A DNA stretch of 64,000 nt. Origin: Tatumella ptyseos ATCC 33301. GTDB taxonomy: Bacteria > Pseudomonadota > Gammaproteobacteria > Enterobacterales > Enterobacteriaceae. A program made the position numbers and the translations under genes. Every line of letters begins with the position of its first letter. Position 1 is the stretch's first letter. Shown piece by piece: positions 20,293 through 28,530 of this stretch. Under the pieces are notes generated by a model. The model searched no databases. It saw only the letters and a list, made by a program, of their open reading frames with translations, and was not told the origin of the DNA. Where the stretch lies: the NCBI RefSeq assembly GCF_000735525.1, contig NZ_JMPR01000038.1, forward strand, positions 157,859 to 221,858. The letters run 5' to 3'.

Positions 20293-21801
20293 ATGAATCA
20301 GGAACAACATTCTTCCTCTGCGACACATCATGCCGTGGACTCCCCCGGCATGATGTCGGTTTTCCGCCAGCCCGCATTGCTGACCCGTGAATCGCTGGCG
20401 GGTATTGTCACGGCACTGGCCTTAATCCCCGAAGTTATCTCCTTTTCCGTGGTCGCGGGGGTTGACCCGAAGGTCAGTCTGATCGCGTCTGTGGTGATCT
20501 GCCTGACTTTATCGGTGATTGGCGGTCGCCCGGCAATGGTGAGTGCGGCCGCAGGCTCTGTTGCCCTGGTGATTGGCCCGATGGTTCATCAGCACGGCAT
20601 TCCCTACCTGCTGCCGACGGTCGTCCTGGCGGGCATATTGCAGATAATCTTCGGCATTGCCGGTCTTTCCCGGATGATGCGCTATATTCCCCGCCCGGTG
20701 ATGACAGGGTTTGTGAACTCGCTGGGCATATTGATATTTTTCGCCCAGGTTCCCCATGTCTGGAAGCAGTCACCGCTGGTACTGCTCTTTTTTATCCTGA
20801 CTCTGGGCATTGTGCTCCTGCTGCCACGACTGACGACCCGGATCCCGGCACCGCTGGTGGCGATAGTGGCTATTACCACCATCGCCTGGAGCATGGGATA
20901 TTCTCTGCCGAATGTGGGTGATGAAGGCCCGATGAGTCGCGGTCTGCCCGGGCTGACACTGTTACAGGTGCCGCTGAACATGCAGACGTTACAAATTATC
21001 TGGCCGACGGCCGTCAGTGTTGCGCTGGTCGGACTGATTGAATCCTTACTGACGGCAAAAGTGGTCGATGACCTGACCGATACCCATTCGTCAAAGCGAA
21101 AAGAAGCCACCGGCCTTGGCATCGCCAATATTCTGGCCGGTTTTTATGGCGGTATCGCCGGCTGTGCGATGATAGGTCAGACAATTGTTAACGTGGAATT
21201 AGGCAAGGCACGCAGCCGCGTTTCCACACTGGTCGCCGGGGTTGTACTCTTGTTACTGGTCAGTGTTCTGAGTCAGGTCATGGCACATATTCCGATGGTT
21301 GTTCTGGCCGCAATCATGATGGTCGTCGCTGTCAAAACACTGAGCTGGCATAGCGTAAAACCGGCCACTTTACGGCGCATCCCGTTATCTGAGACACTGA
21401 TTATGCTGGCCACCGTCGCCATTACGGTCTGGACCAGTAATCTGGCGCTTGGCGTCGTCAGCGGAGTGCTGCTGGCCGTTCTGTGGTTTGCACGACGTCT
21501 GAGCCATGTGATCACAGCAGAACGCCAGCTATCGGCCGATAACAACACAGCGCATTACAAAATCTATGGCCCGCTATTCTTTGCCAGCAGTAATGACCTG
21601 TATGAACATTTTGATTACGCCAATGATCCTGAACATGTGGAGATAGATTTGTCCGAAGCAATGATCCTGGACGCTTCTACGGTCGCCGCACTGGATGCCA
21701 TCGAACTCCGTTACCAGCGCTACCAGACCCGGGTGACCATCACCGGTCTCGGGGGGCAAAGCAAAGTCATTCATCAGCGGCTGACCGGTAAGCTGGACTG
21801 A
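20293..21801 (+). CDS. SulP-family inorganic anion transporter with STAS domain
   Basis: 502-aa inner-membrane transporter of the SLC26/SulP family. The N-terminal transport domain (about residues 20-380, 10+ hydrophobic segments) includes AGIVTALALIPEVISFSVVAGVDP and GGRPAMVSAAAGSVALVI, the usual substrate-site region. A C-terminal STAS domain begins near residue 410 (YGPLFFASSNDLYEHFDY) and contains VEIDLSEAMILDASTVAALD. Substrate (sulfate, bicarbonate or dicarboxylate) cannot be inferred. Stand-alone gene between opgC and the gluconate dehydrogenase operon. Confidence 0.88.
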   Translation: MNQEQHSSSATHHAVDSPGMMSVFRQPALLTRESLAGIVTALALIPEVISFSVVAGVDPKVSLIASVVICLTLSVIGGRPAMVSAAAGSVALVIGPMVHQHGIPYLLPTVVLAGILQIIFGIAGLSRMMRYIPRPVMTGFVNSLGILIFFAQVPHVWKQSPLVLLFFILTLGIVLLLPRLTTRIPAPLVAIVAITTIAWSMGYSLPNVGDEGPMSRGLPGLTLLQVPLNMQTLQIIWPTAVSVALVGLIESLLTAKVVDDLTDTHSSKRKEATGLGIANILAGFYGGIAGCAMIGQTIVNVELGKARSRVSTLVAGVVLLLLVSVLSQVMAHIPMVVLAAIMMVVAVKTLSWHSVKPATLRRIPLSETLIMLATVAITVWTSNLALGVVSGVLLAVLWFARRLSHVITAERQLSADNNTAHYKIYGPLFFASSNDLYEHFDYANDPEHVEIDLSEAMILDASTVAALDAIELRYQRYQTRVTITGLGGQSKVIHQRLTGKLD

Positions 21802-21814
21802 TACGTTTTCTGTA

Positions 21815-21836
21815 CCGGTGCCCTCCCCGGCACCGG
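21815..21836 (+). terminator. Hairpin after the SulP gene
   Basis: 8-bp stem ccggtgcc / ggcaccgg with a 6-nt loop, 13 nt past the stop. No T-run. Confidence 0.45.
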
Positions 21837-22300
21837 CCTTCAGGGCCGACCTTCCCCGGCGTGTTCTGTTTTTTAATCCGCCCTGCCAATATTCTTCGTT
21901 TCAGTTTGCCTGTACTGCGCTGTCTTTCTTTGTTTACCGCCTCGCCTGTCTGCATCCCTGTCCCCGGTTTTTCATGCTGGCCGTCCGGACCGTTGGCTCA
22001 GATACAAATCCACACATTTTTTCCGGAAATACCTGAATACCGGTCTAACATTAATAAGAATACTCTGTTGCGTAGGACACTACTCCGGGGCCACGTTCCG
22101 GCGGTTGCTGGCAGAGGGAAGGGTTTCTGTCGCTGATTTGGCAGAACGATGTTACAGGAGTGGCATGACTGGCTGTTTTTCATGGGGATTTCCCCGCGGT
22201 AAACGGGACTCAGCCACTGGCTGATGAGGGTTTCACTGCAAAACCAGTAATGAAAATCGTTATCATCTTAACAAAAAGTGCGACAAACAAGTCAAACTAC
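21837..22300. other. Long intergenic region before gluconate dehydrogenase operon
   Basis: About 460 bp with short open frames only; none has a plausible SD plus a recognisable protein. Its 3' end becomes AT-rich and leads into the promoter described next. Confidence 0.5.
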
Positions 22301-22310
22301 ATTAATTTAT

Positions 22311-22356
22311 TTAACATTTACGTTTCTTTTAGCTATAGAATGTGATTTTACTCACA
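22311..22356 (+). promoter_or_regulatory. Promoter with CRP site overlapping the start of transcription
   Basis: TTAACA (-35, 22311-22316), a 17-bp spacer and TATAGA (-10, 22334-22339) form a good sigma-70 promoter. Directly after it lies TGTGA-TTTTAC-TCACA (22341-22356), a perfect CRP consensus centred at 22348.5, about +2 of the predicted transcript and only 27 nt before the ATG. At this position CRP-cAMP would be expected to repress rather than activate. The motif is seen; the regulatory sign is inferred. Confidence 0.7.
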
Positions 22357-22382
22357 TATGGCTCTACGGATGTGGAATTTCT

Positions 22383-22952
22383 ATGAAGCAAAATTTTGAG
22401 CAATCGCCGTCTAATGTTATCGGGAATGGAACCGGTTCCAGCCGGAGGGACTTTATCCGTTCCGCACTGGTTATCTCTGTCGCCGGCATTGCTGCCTCAC
22501 TGCCATTACAAAGTTTCGCTGATAGCGTCATCCGTGGCAGCGACGCAGCGCGTGATTTTATCCGGGTATCGCAAACCATTACTGAACACAAACATATCAG
22601 TCCGCAACTGGCCTCACACTTTCTGAGCGCTTTCAGCCAGCGAGACCCGCAATTCAACAGCAAAATTTCCCGTCTGGCCGCTGTGATCCAGCCATCAGAC
22701 ACGGCCGTCGCGTTCAAACAGCGAGCCGTTGCTGCCGGCCTGGGTAACTTTCTGCAGGACATTGTTACCGCCTGGTATACCGGAACCCTCGGCGATGACT
22801 ATAAGGGCACCCTGGTCGCTTATAAAGAGGCATTGATGTATGCCACGGTCAGTGACGGACTGGTGGTCCCTACCTATTGTGGCAATGGCCCCCTATGGTG
22901 GACTGCTCCGGTACCGGACCCGCTGGATCCTGAATTAATCGACAACCTGTAA
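22383..22952 (+). CDS. Gluconate 2-dehydrogenase small (gamma) subunit, Tat signal
   Basis: 189-aa small subunit of membrane-bound FAD-gluconate dehydrogenase. It has a twin-arginine signal SSRRDFIRSALVISVAGIAA (about residues 18-37) ending near SFADS, which would carry the folded FAD subunit across the membrane as a hitchhiker. The C-terminal part contains FLQDIVTAWYTGTLGDD and PTYCGNGPLWWTAPVPDPLDP, typical of this subunit. The ATG at 22383 follows gtgga about 8 nt upstream; the longer frame to 22278 would read through the promoter/CRP region. First gene of a three-gene operon. Confidence 0.92.
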   Translation: MKQNFEQSPSNVIGNGTGSSRRDFIRSALVISVAGIAASLPLQSFADSVIRGSDAARDFIRVSQTITEHKHISPQLASHFLSAFSQRDPQFNSKISRLAAVIQPSDTAVAFKQRAVAAGLGNFLQDIVTAWYTGTLGDDYKGTLVAYKEALMYATVSDGLVVPTYCGNGPLWWTAPVPDPLDPELIDNL

Positions 22953-22973
22953 TTGTGACCTGATAAAAAAAGA

Positions 22974-24638
22974 ATGCATACGATGAAAAAACCTGAATTT
23001 ACTGCCGGTGGCGATGCCTCTGCAGATATTGTGATTGTGGGCTCCGGTATTGTTGGCGGGATGATTGCAGACAGATTAGTCAGCCAGGGGTATTCGGTAC
23101 TGGTACTGGAAGCCGGTTTGCGTATCAGCCGTGCTCAGGCTGTTGAAAACTGGCGAAATATGCCATTTGCTAACCGTGCCGGTTCAGATTTTCAGGGGCT
23201 GTACCCTCAGTCTCCGCTGGCCCCTGCGCCGCTCTATTTTCCGCCGAATAACTATGTGAATGTTACCGGCCCCAGTGCCGGGAGCTTCCAGCAGGGCTAT
23301 CTGCGAACCGTCGGTGGCACCACCTGGCACTGGGCTGCGTCCTGCTGGCGTCATATGCCCAGTGATTTCGTGATGCAGAGTAAGTATGGTGTCGGCCGTG
23401 ACTGGGCAATTACCTATGATGAAATGGAGCCCTGGTATTGTGAGGCAGAATATGAAATCGGGGTCGCCGGCCCCAGTGACCCTGCCATGCAGTCCCCGCG
23501 CGAGCGCAGCAAACCCTACCCGATGGAGATGGTTCCGTTTGCCCACGGAGATGCCTATTTTGCCAGTGTGGTGAACCCGCATGGCTATAATCTGGTGCCT
23601 ATTCCGCAGGGACGCAGCACCCGCCCGTGGGAAGGTCGTCCGGTCTGTTGCGGTAATAATAACTGCCAGCCTATTTGTCCTATCGGCGCGATGTATAACG
23701 GTATTCATCATATTGAACGTGCAGAGCAAAAAGGGGCCGTCGTTCTGGCTGAATCGGTGGTGTATAAGATAGATACCGATGGTAATAACCGCGTGACGGC
23801 CGTCCATTGGCTGGATAACCAGGGCGCGTCCCATAAAGCCACAGGCAAAGCCTTTGCGCTTGCCTGTAACGGCATAGAAACCCCTCGTCTGTTACTGCAG
23901 GCAGCCAATAAAGCCAACCCGAACGGGATCGCTAACAGCTCAGATATGGTGGGACGCAACATGATGGACCACTCCGGCTTCCACTGTAGCTTCCTGACCG
24001 AAGAGCCGGTATGGCTCGGCCGCGGCCCGGCACAAAGCAGTTGCATGGTCGGTCCGCGTGATGGTGCTTTCCGCAGCCAGTATTCGGCTAACAAAATGAT
24101 CCTGAATAATATTTCCCGCGTGGTCCCGGCCACCAAACAGGCACTGGCGAAAGGTCTGGTCGGTAAGGCGCTGGATGAAGAAATCCGTTACCGGTCGATC
24201 CACGGGGTAGATATCTCCATCAGTCTGGAGCCGTTGCCGGATCCTGAAAACCGACTGACGCTCAGCAAAACGCGTAAAGATCCGCATGGCCTCGCCTGCC
24301 CGGACATCCATTACGATGTCGGCGATTATGTCCGTAAAGGGGCGACTGCCGCTCATGAGCAGTTAGAACATATCGGCTCGCTGTTTAATGGTAAAGAATT
24401 CAATATCACCACCAGCCTGAATGCGAATAACCACATTATGGGCGGAACCATTATGGGTAAATCGGCTAAAGACGCGGTCGTAGACGGCAACTGCCGTACC
24501 TTTGACCATGAAAATTTATGGCTGCCGGGTGGCGGTGCGATCCCTTCTGCCAGCGTCGTCAACAGCACCCTGAGTATGGCGGCATTAGGTCTGAAAGCGG
24601 CCCACGATATTTCTCTGCGTATGAAGGAGTTTGCATGA
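22974..24638 (+). CDS. Gluconate 2-dehydrogenase FAD (large) subunit, GMC family
   Basis: Catalytic flavoprotein oxidising D-gluconate to 2-keto-D-gluconate in the periplasm. 554 aa; no own signal, exported with the Tat-bearing small subunit. FAD Rossmann motif VGSGIVGGMIADRL near residue 25, GGTTWHWAASCWRHMPSDF, a Cys-rich stretch CCGNNNCQPICPIG near residue 225 that may ligate an Fe-S cluster in this family, and a C-terminal NNHIMGGTIMG with catalytic His. The second ATG at 22983 (MKKPEF) is an equally good start. Its stop overlaps the next ATG (ATGA at 24635-24638). Confidence 0.93.
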   Translation: MHTMKKPEFTAGGDASADIVIVGSGIVGGMIADRLVSQGYSVLVLEAGLRISRAQAVENWRNMPFANRAGSDFQGLYPQSPLAPAPLYFPPNNYVNVTGPSAGSFQQGYLRTVGGTTWHWAASCWRHMPSDFVMQSKYGVGRDWAITYDEMEPWYCEAEYEIGVAGPSDPAMQSPRERSKPYPMEMVPFAHGDAYFASVVNPHGYNLVPIPQGRSTRPWEGRPVCCGNNNCQPICPIGAMYNGIHHIERAEQKGAVVLAESVVYKIDTDGNNRVTAVHWLDNQGASHKATGKAFALACNGIETPRLLLQAANKANPNGIANSSDMVGRNMMDHSGFHCSFLTEEPVWLGRGPAQSSCMVGPRDGAFRSQYSANKMILNNISRVVPATKQALAKGLVGKALDEEIRYRSIHGVDISISLEPLPDPENRLTLSKTRKDPHGLACPDIHYDVGDYVRKGATAAHEQLEHIGSLFNGKEFNITTSLNANNHIMGGTIMGKSAKDAVVDGNCRTFDHENLWLPGGGAIPSASVVNSTLSMAALGLKAAHDISLRMKEFA

Positions 24639-26059
24639 AACGTTCCTTCTCCGTCAAAATGAGTGCGCTGGCATTAGTCTATGCCGGATGCCATATGATG
24701 ACAGCCAGCGCGGCCGATATCGATCAGTCACTGTTAAACCAGGGGCAGCAGGTGGCTACCGCCTCTGACTGCCAGGCCTGTCATACCGCACCAGGCAGCA
24801 CAACAGCCTTTAGCGGCGGGTATGCCATCGCCTCGCCGATGGGCGCTATCTACTCCACCAATATTACCCCGGATGTGGTCACCGGGATCGGTCATTATAC
24901 AGAGGCTCAGTTCTCTAACGCCGTCAGACACGGTATCCGTGCGGATGGCGCGCAACTCTATCCGGCGATGCCTTATACCTCTTACCGGATGATGACCGAC
25001 AGCGATTTACATGCACTGTATTATTACTTTATGCATGGTGTAAAACCGGTCGACCAGAAAAACACCGTCACCGCACTGCCCTTTCCGTTCAATATCCGTT
25101 TCAGTATGAAGATCTGGAATCTGCTCTATGCCGATAACAAAGATTATCAGGTCGACCCCGGAAAGAGCGCTGAATGGAACCGTGGTAACTATCTGGTCAA
25201 TGGCCTGGCCCACTGTGATACCTGCCATACGCCCCGCGGTTTTATGATGAATGAAGAGACCGGCCAGGCCCTGGCCGGTGCCCCGCTGGGCAGCTGGTAT
25301 GCACCCAATATTACCTCCGATAAAATCAGTGGGATCGGCGGCTGGAGCGATGACGAGATCGTGCAGTACCTGAAAACCGGCCGGGCTGCCGGGAAAAACC
25401 AGGCCGCAGGAGGGATGGCTGAAGCCGTTGAACATAGCCTGCAATACCTGCCGGACAGTGATCTGCATGCTATCGCAACCTACCTGAAACAGACAACACC
25501 GATACGCACAGAAGGTGAGACGCAGGCCGCTTACAGTTATGGTTCCACGCCCGTGAATGTGGACGATGAAGTTCGCGGTAAAGCGCCCGATAATGCCCGC
25601 AATTCGGTGATCTCCGGCGCAGCCTTATTCAGTGGTAACTGTGCCAGTTGTCACCAACCGGACGGTGCCGGAAGTCAGAACCAGGCTTACCCGTCGTTAT
25701 TCCATAATACGGCGACCGGCATGATCCATCCGCAAAACCTGATTGCCACTATCCTTTACGGTGTTCAGCGGACAACCGGGGGCCATGAAGTATTGATGCC
25801 AGGTTTCGGATCAACATCTTCTTATGTGGATCACCTGACCGACCAGCAGGTCGCCGATATCAGTAATTATGTCCTGCATAATTTTGGTAATCCGTCGGTC
25901 ACTGTACAGGCCGGCGATGTGGCCTGGGTACGTAAAGGGGGGCACCCGCCGGCGCTGGTGTCTTTACAGCCTTATGTTATGCCCGCCATCGCAGTCGTTC
26001 TGGTGATCTTTATCCTGCTGATTATCGGTTTACGATTACGACGCAGCCGCCGACACTAG
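24635..26059 (+). CDS. Gluconate 2-dehydrogenase tri-haem cytochrome c subunit
   Basis: 474-aa membrane-anchored electron acceptor that passes electrons from the FAD subunit to ubiquinone. Signal peptide MKRSFSVKMSALALVYAGCHMMTASA, then three c-type haem motifs: CQACH (about residues 46-50), CDTCH (194-198) and CASCH (336-340). A C-terminal transmembrane helix YVMPAIAVVLVIFILLIIGL is followed by basic residues. AAGGAG lies 5 nt before the ATG; the start overlaps the FAD-subunit stop by 4 nt (translational coupling). Confidence 0.95.
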   Translation: MKRSFSVKMSALALVYAGCHMMTASAADIDQSLLNQGQQVATASDCQACHTAPGSTTAFSGGYAIASPMGAIYSTNITPDVVTGIGHYTEAQFSNAVRHGIRADGAQLYPAMPYTSYRMMTDSDLHALYYYFMHGVKPVDQKNTVTALPFPFNIRFSMKIWNLLYADNKDYQVDPGKSAEWNRGNYLVNGLAHCDTCHTPRGFMMNEETGQALAGAPLGSWYAPNITSDKISGIGGWSDDEIVQYLKTGRAAGKNQAAGGMAEAVEHSLQYLPDSDLHAIATYLKQTTPIRTEGETQAAYSYGSTPVNVDDEVRGKAPDNARNSVISGAALFSGNCASCHQPDGAGSQNQAYPSLFHNTATGMIHPQNLIATILYGVQRTTGGHEVLMPGFGSTSSYVDHLTDQQVADISNYVLHNFGNPSVTVQAGDVAWVRKGGHPPALVSLQPYVMPAIAVVLVIFILLIIGLRLRRSRRH

Positions 26060-26073
26060 TATCATCCTTTTTC

Positions 26074-26100
26074 GGGGGGCTATCGCCCCCCTCTTTTTTA
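26074..26100 (+). terminator. Terminator of gluconate dehydrogenase operon
   Basis: 7-bp GC stem ggggggc / gcccccc with tatc loop, then tcttttttaa. The upstream ctttttc on the other side may also allow use by the converging minus-strand gene. Confidence 0.88.
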
Positions 26101-26652
26101 ACTCTTCGTCAGTTGCCACTGTTGCCTGCAGGCTGCTGTCTGCGCCGGCGAGGCCAGAAAAACCTTCGGTAACGAACAATGGTGATAGAGGGTGCGGTTT
26201 TGTACCCTTTTGCCCGGCGTCACGACCAGCAGATATTTCAGCATCTCTTTTGACAGCCTGTCCCGCAGACCCGCGGGCAGGACATTCCCGGCACGATCCT
26301 TTTGTATCAGTGTCCGGTAAAAATAGCGCCTGAGCATGACCGGCATGGAAATATCTAACATAATGAGTCCGGTCGCCCGCGCAAGCCGGGATCCCAGATA
26401 ACGGGTATAATTCCCTTCCATCACCCAGCGTTCCTGCTGCACCGCGGACTCATGCAACGCTAAAAACTCTGCTTCAGGGCGTTCCTGCCAGCGGGTCCCC
26501 GGCTGGTGAAATAACTGATCCAGATGTACGACCGGTGAGTCTGTTTTTTCGGCGATAGCGAGAGCTAAGGTGGATTTTCCGCTGTTTGATGGCCCCAAAA
26601 TACAGATACGAGGCCCGAGATCGGTCAGCGGCAGGAAAGTGTCAGGTATCAT
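26098..26652 (-). CDS. P-loop kinase-like protein (adenylate-kinase/FlaR-like)
   Basis: 184-aa cytoplasmic P-loop NTPase. Walker A in ICILGPSNSGKSTLAL about 15 residues from the start, then VVHLDQLFHQPGTRW and WVMEGNYTRY, features shared with the adenylate kinase-related/FlaR-like DNA topology modulation group. Substrate unknown. I chose the ATG at 26652 (MIPDTF); the longer GTG start (26697) has no SD. Confidence 0.7.
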   Translation of the reverse strand: MIPDTFLPLTDLGPRICILGPSNSGKSTLALAIAEKTDSPVVHLDQLFHQPGTRWQERPEAEFLALHESAVQQERWVMEGNYTRYLGSRLARATGLIMLDISMPVMLRRYFYRTLIQKDRAGNVLPAGLRDRLSKEMLKYLLVVTPGKRVQNRTLYHHCSLPKVFLASPAQTAACRQQWQLTKS

Positions 26653-26802
26653 TATTCGCTCAGTATCATTGCGGGTGGAAAGGTCGCTGAACAGCACGTA
26701 GCCGCCCGCCCATGCCTGGCAGTGGGGTTTGTGCCTTGCCGGAACGACAGGCTGGCCCGGGCGGAGTATGCAGATTACGTGAATACACCTTATGGGTAAA
26801 GC

Positions 26803-26880
26803 CGGAAGCTGTCACCGGCAGGCAATGACGGAAGCTGTCACCGGCAGGCAATGACGGAAGCTGTCACCGGCAGGCAATGA
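26803..26880. repeat. Three perfect 26-bp tandem repeats
   Basis: Three identical head-to-tail copies of cggaagctgtcaccggcaggcaatga (26803-26828, 26829-26854, 26855-26880), with a further partial unit (cggaa) at 26881. They lie in a non-coding stretch between the P-loop gene and the exported Rossmann gene. Perfect identity suggests recent or ongoing slippage. Confidence 0.95.
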
Positions 26881-26999
26881 CGGAAACATGTGATCCCGTA
26901 AACTCTGCATAGGGGAAGGACGTTTTGCCGCCTGATCCCGGAAGGTCCGCCCCGGGTGAGGCGGACTAATGGATCCCCGGGCGGGGGTCGGGAGAAAGG

Positions 27000-27698
27000 T
27001 TATTGCCCCAGTTGCTGTTTAAGTTGCTGCCGGGTGAGATTACTCAGAAACAGACTGCTGCCTGGCTGGAATAAACGTGCTTTATCCAGCCCGCCCGCGA
27101 TAACCGGATCAAAACCGGCTTTTTCCACCAGTTGCGAGACGACATTCAGCGCCTGTTTATCATCTCCTGCCAGCGGGATCGCAAGTTTCGCGCCGGAGCG
27201 ATGTGCCTCAGAGCTGAGGGTGTAGGCAGCTACTGAGTTAAAGCCGCGCACCAGATGCGCCCCCGGGAACAGCCCGGCACTGTATCGTCCGACCCCCTCT
27301 TTCAGAGCCTCGTTGGCCACCTGCCCGTCTCTGCCGGGATAAGGGTTACTGACATCCAGGACCACTTTGCCTTTCACACTGGCATCAATGGTCTTAGCCA
27401 GCGAAGGTAAAGCGCCATAGGGGACGGCCAGTACAATAATGCTGGCTTTCTGTGCCGTCTGTTCGACACTGGCGGCACTGGCCTGTTGCCCCAGTTCAGC
27501 AACCTGATTTTTCAGGGCTTCAGGGTGACGCGAGCTGAGGATCACCGGATAACCGGATTTACTCCAGAGTGAGGCCAGTGTACCGCCCATTTGCCCGGCG
27601 CCAATAATACCGATGGAGGGTAACGACGCCGCCTGGACGGTTGCCAGAGAACCGATAAATAACAGACCTGCACTCAGTAACGATTTAATTCCTGACAC
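27000..27698 (-). CDS. Exported NADP-binding Rossmann protein (F420-dependent reductase-like fold)
   Basis: 232-aa protein of the NADP oxidoreductase coenzyme F420-dependent family: Rossmann GIIGAGQMGGTLA followed by LSSRHPEAL, IIVLAVPYGALPSL and VVLDVSNPYPGRDG. It carries a clear Sec signal peptide (MSGIKSLLSAGLLFIGSLATVQAA), unusual because NADP is a cytoplasmic cofactor. SD aggaggt lies upstream. It follows, in the same orientation and 22 bp downstream of, a Tat-exported cupin gene, so the two probably form an operon. Function unknown. Confidence 0.75.
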   Translation of the reverse strand: MSGIKSLLSAGLLFIGSLATVQAASLPSIGIIGAGQMGGTLASLWSKSGYPVILSSRHPEALKNQVAELGQQASAASVEQTAQKASIIVLAVPYGALPSLAKTIDASVKGKVVLDVSNPYPGRDGQVANEALKEGVGRYSAGLFPGAHLVRGFNSVAAYTLSSEAHRSGAKLAIPLAGDDKQALNVVSQLVEKAGFDPVIAGGLDKARLFQPGSSLFLSNLTRQQLKQQLGQ

Positions 27699-27720
27699 GG
27701 GACCTCCTGTTAAGATGACA

Positions 27721-28326
27721 TTATGCTTGTTGCCAGAGTGACATTAAGGGTTGTGGCTGACCGCTGACCGGGTCCTGATGCGGGTAAGGTAAGGTGTCAA
27801 TCCGCTGGCGCATCGCGGCGGTAGGTGCCGAGCGACAGATATCCCAGTGCTGATCCGGCGGATAGGCACCAATCACCAGGAAATCGTCACTGCTGCCTGA
27901 ATTGCAATGGCCGGTACCGGCGGGCAACAGGGCCACATCCCCGGCGTGAACCGTCACGGTCTTCCCGCCCGGGCCTCCCAGTATCAGCCGGGCTTCACCG
28001 CCGACAAACCCTAAAACCTCATGGGCAGTACTGTGGTAATGATGGAAGTTAAATACCCCGGCAACCCATTGCGGTGGCCAGCCATTGTGCGTCAGTGCCT
28101 GTTCCGACTGCTGCGTCACATCGCCGGACAGCGAGAGTGCCTGGCGATAGAGAAGAACCGGCAGGTGCGGGTTATTGGGTACCCAGCCATTGGCGGATAA
28201 CATAAAATGTTCCGGTACCACCGGCGAGGCAGACTCGCCCCGTGCGGCCGCCGCAAGGATCAACGGCGAACTGACGGCTATCTGAGCCATTACACGTAAA
28301 AAATCTCTTCGGGAATCAATCTGCAT
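27721..28326 (-). CDS. Tat-exported cupin-domain protein
   Basis: 201-aa protein with twin-arginine signal [20 protein letters not shown] and cleavage near ARGESA. A single cupin domain follows: [27 protein letters not shown] (metal-binding His cluster and Glu) and [16 protein letters not shown]. The start at 28326 is set by GGGGGGA just upstream; the longer frame lacks an SD. Paired with the exported Rossmann protein downstream. Substrate unknown. Confidence 0.75.
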   Translation of the reverse strand: MQIDSRRDFLRVMAQIAVSSPLILAAAARGESASPVVPEHFMLSANGWVPNNPHLPVLLYRQALSLSGDVTQQSEQALTHNGWPPQWVAGVFNFHHYHSTAHEVLGFVGGEARLILGGPGGKTVTVHAGDVALLPAGTGHCNSGSSDDFLVIGAYPPDQHWDICRSAPTAAMRQRIDTLPYPHQDPVSGQPQPLMSLWQQA

Positions 28327-28530
28327 TTTTCCCCCCGGGTCTGATTCATCACAGGACAATTCAGGCTGCCACCTGAAGATGAAGTGTCGCAGTAACGTTG
28401 TCTTTACCAGGTATAAAAGCCAGGGGACGTTTTGTAAACCCGGGGAAAGGCGCGGAGAGAGGCCAGCAGGGGATAAAAAGTGACAAAATATTTCGCCAGA
28501 CAGGCCCCTGAGGAGCCTGCCGGCAAACGC

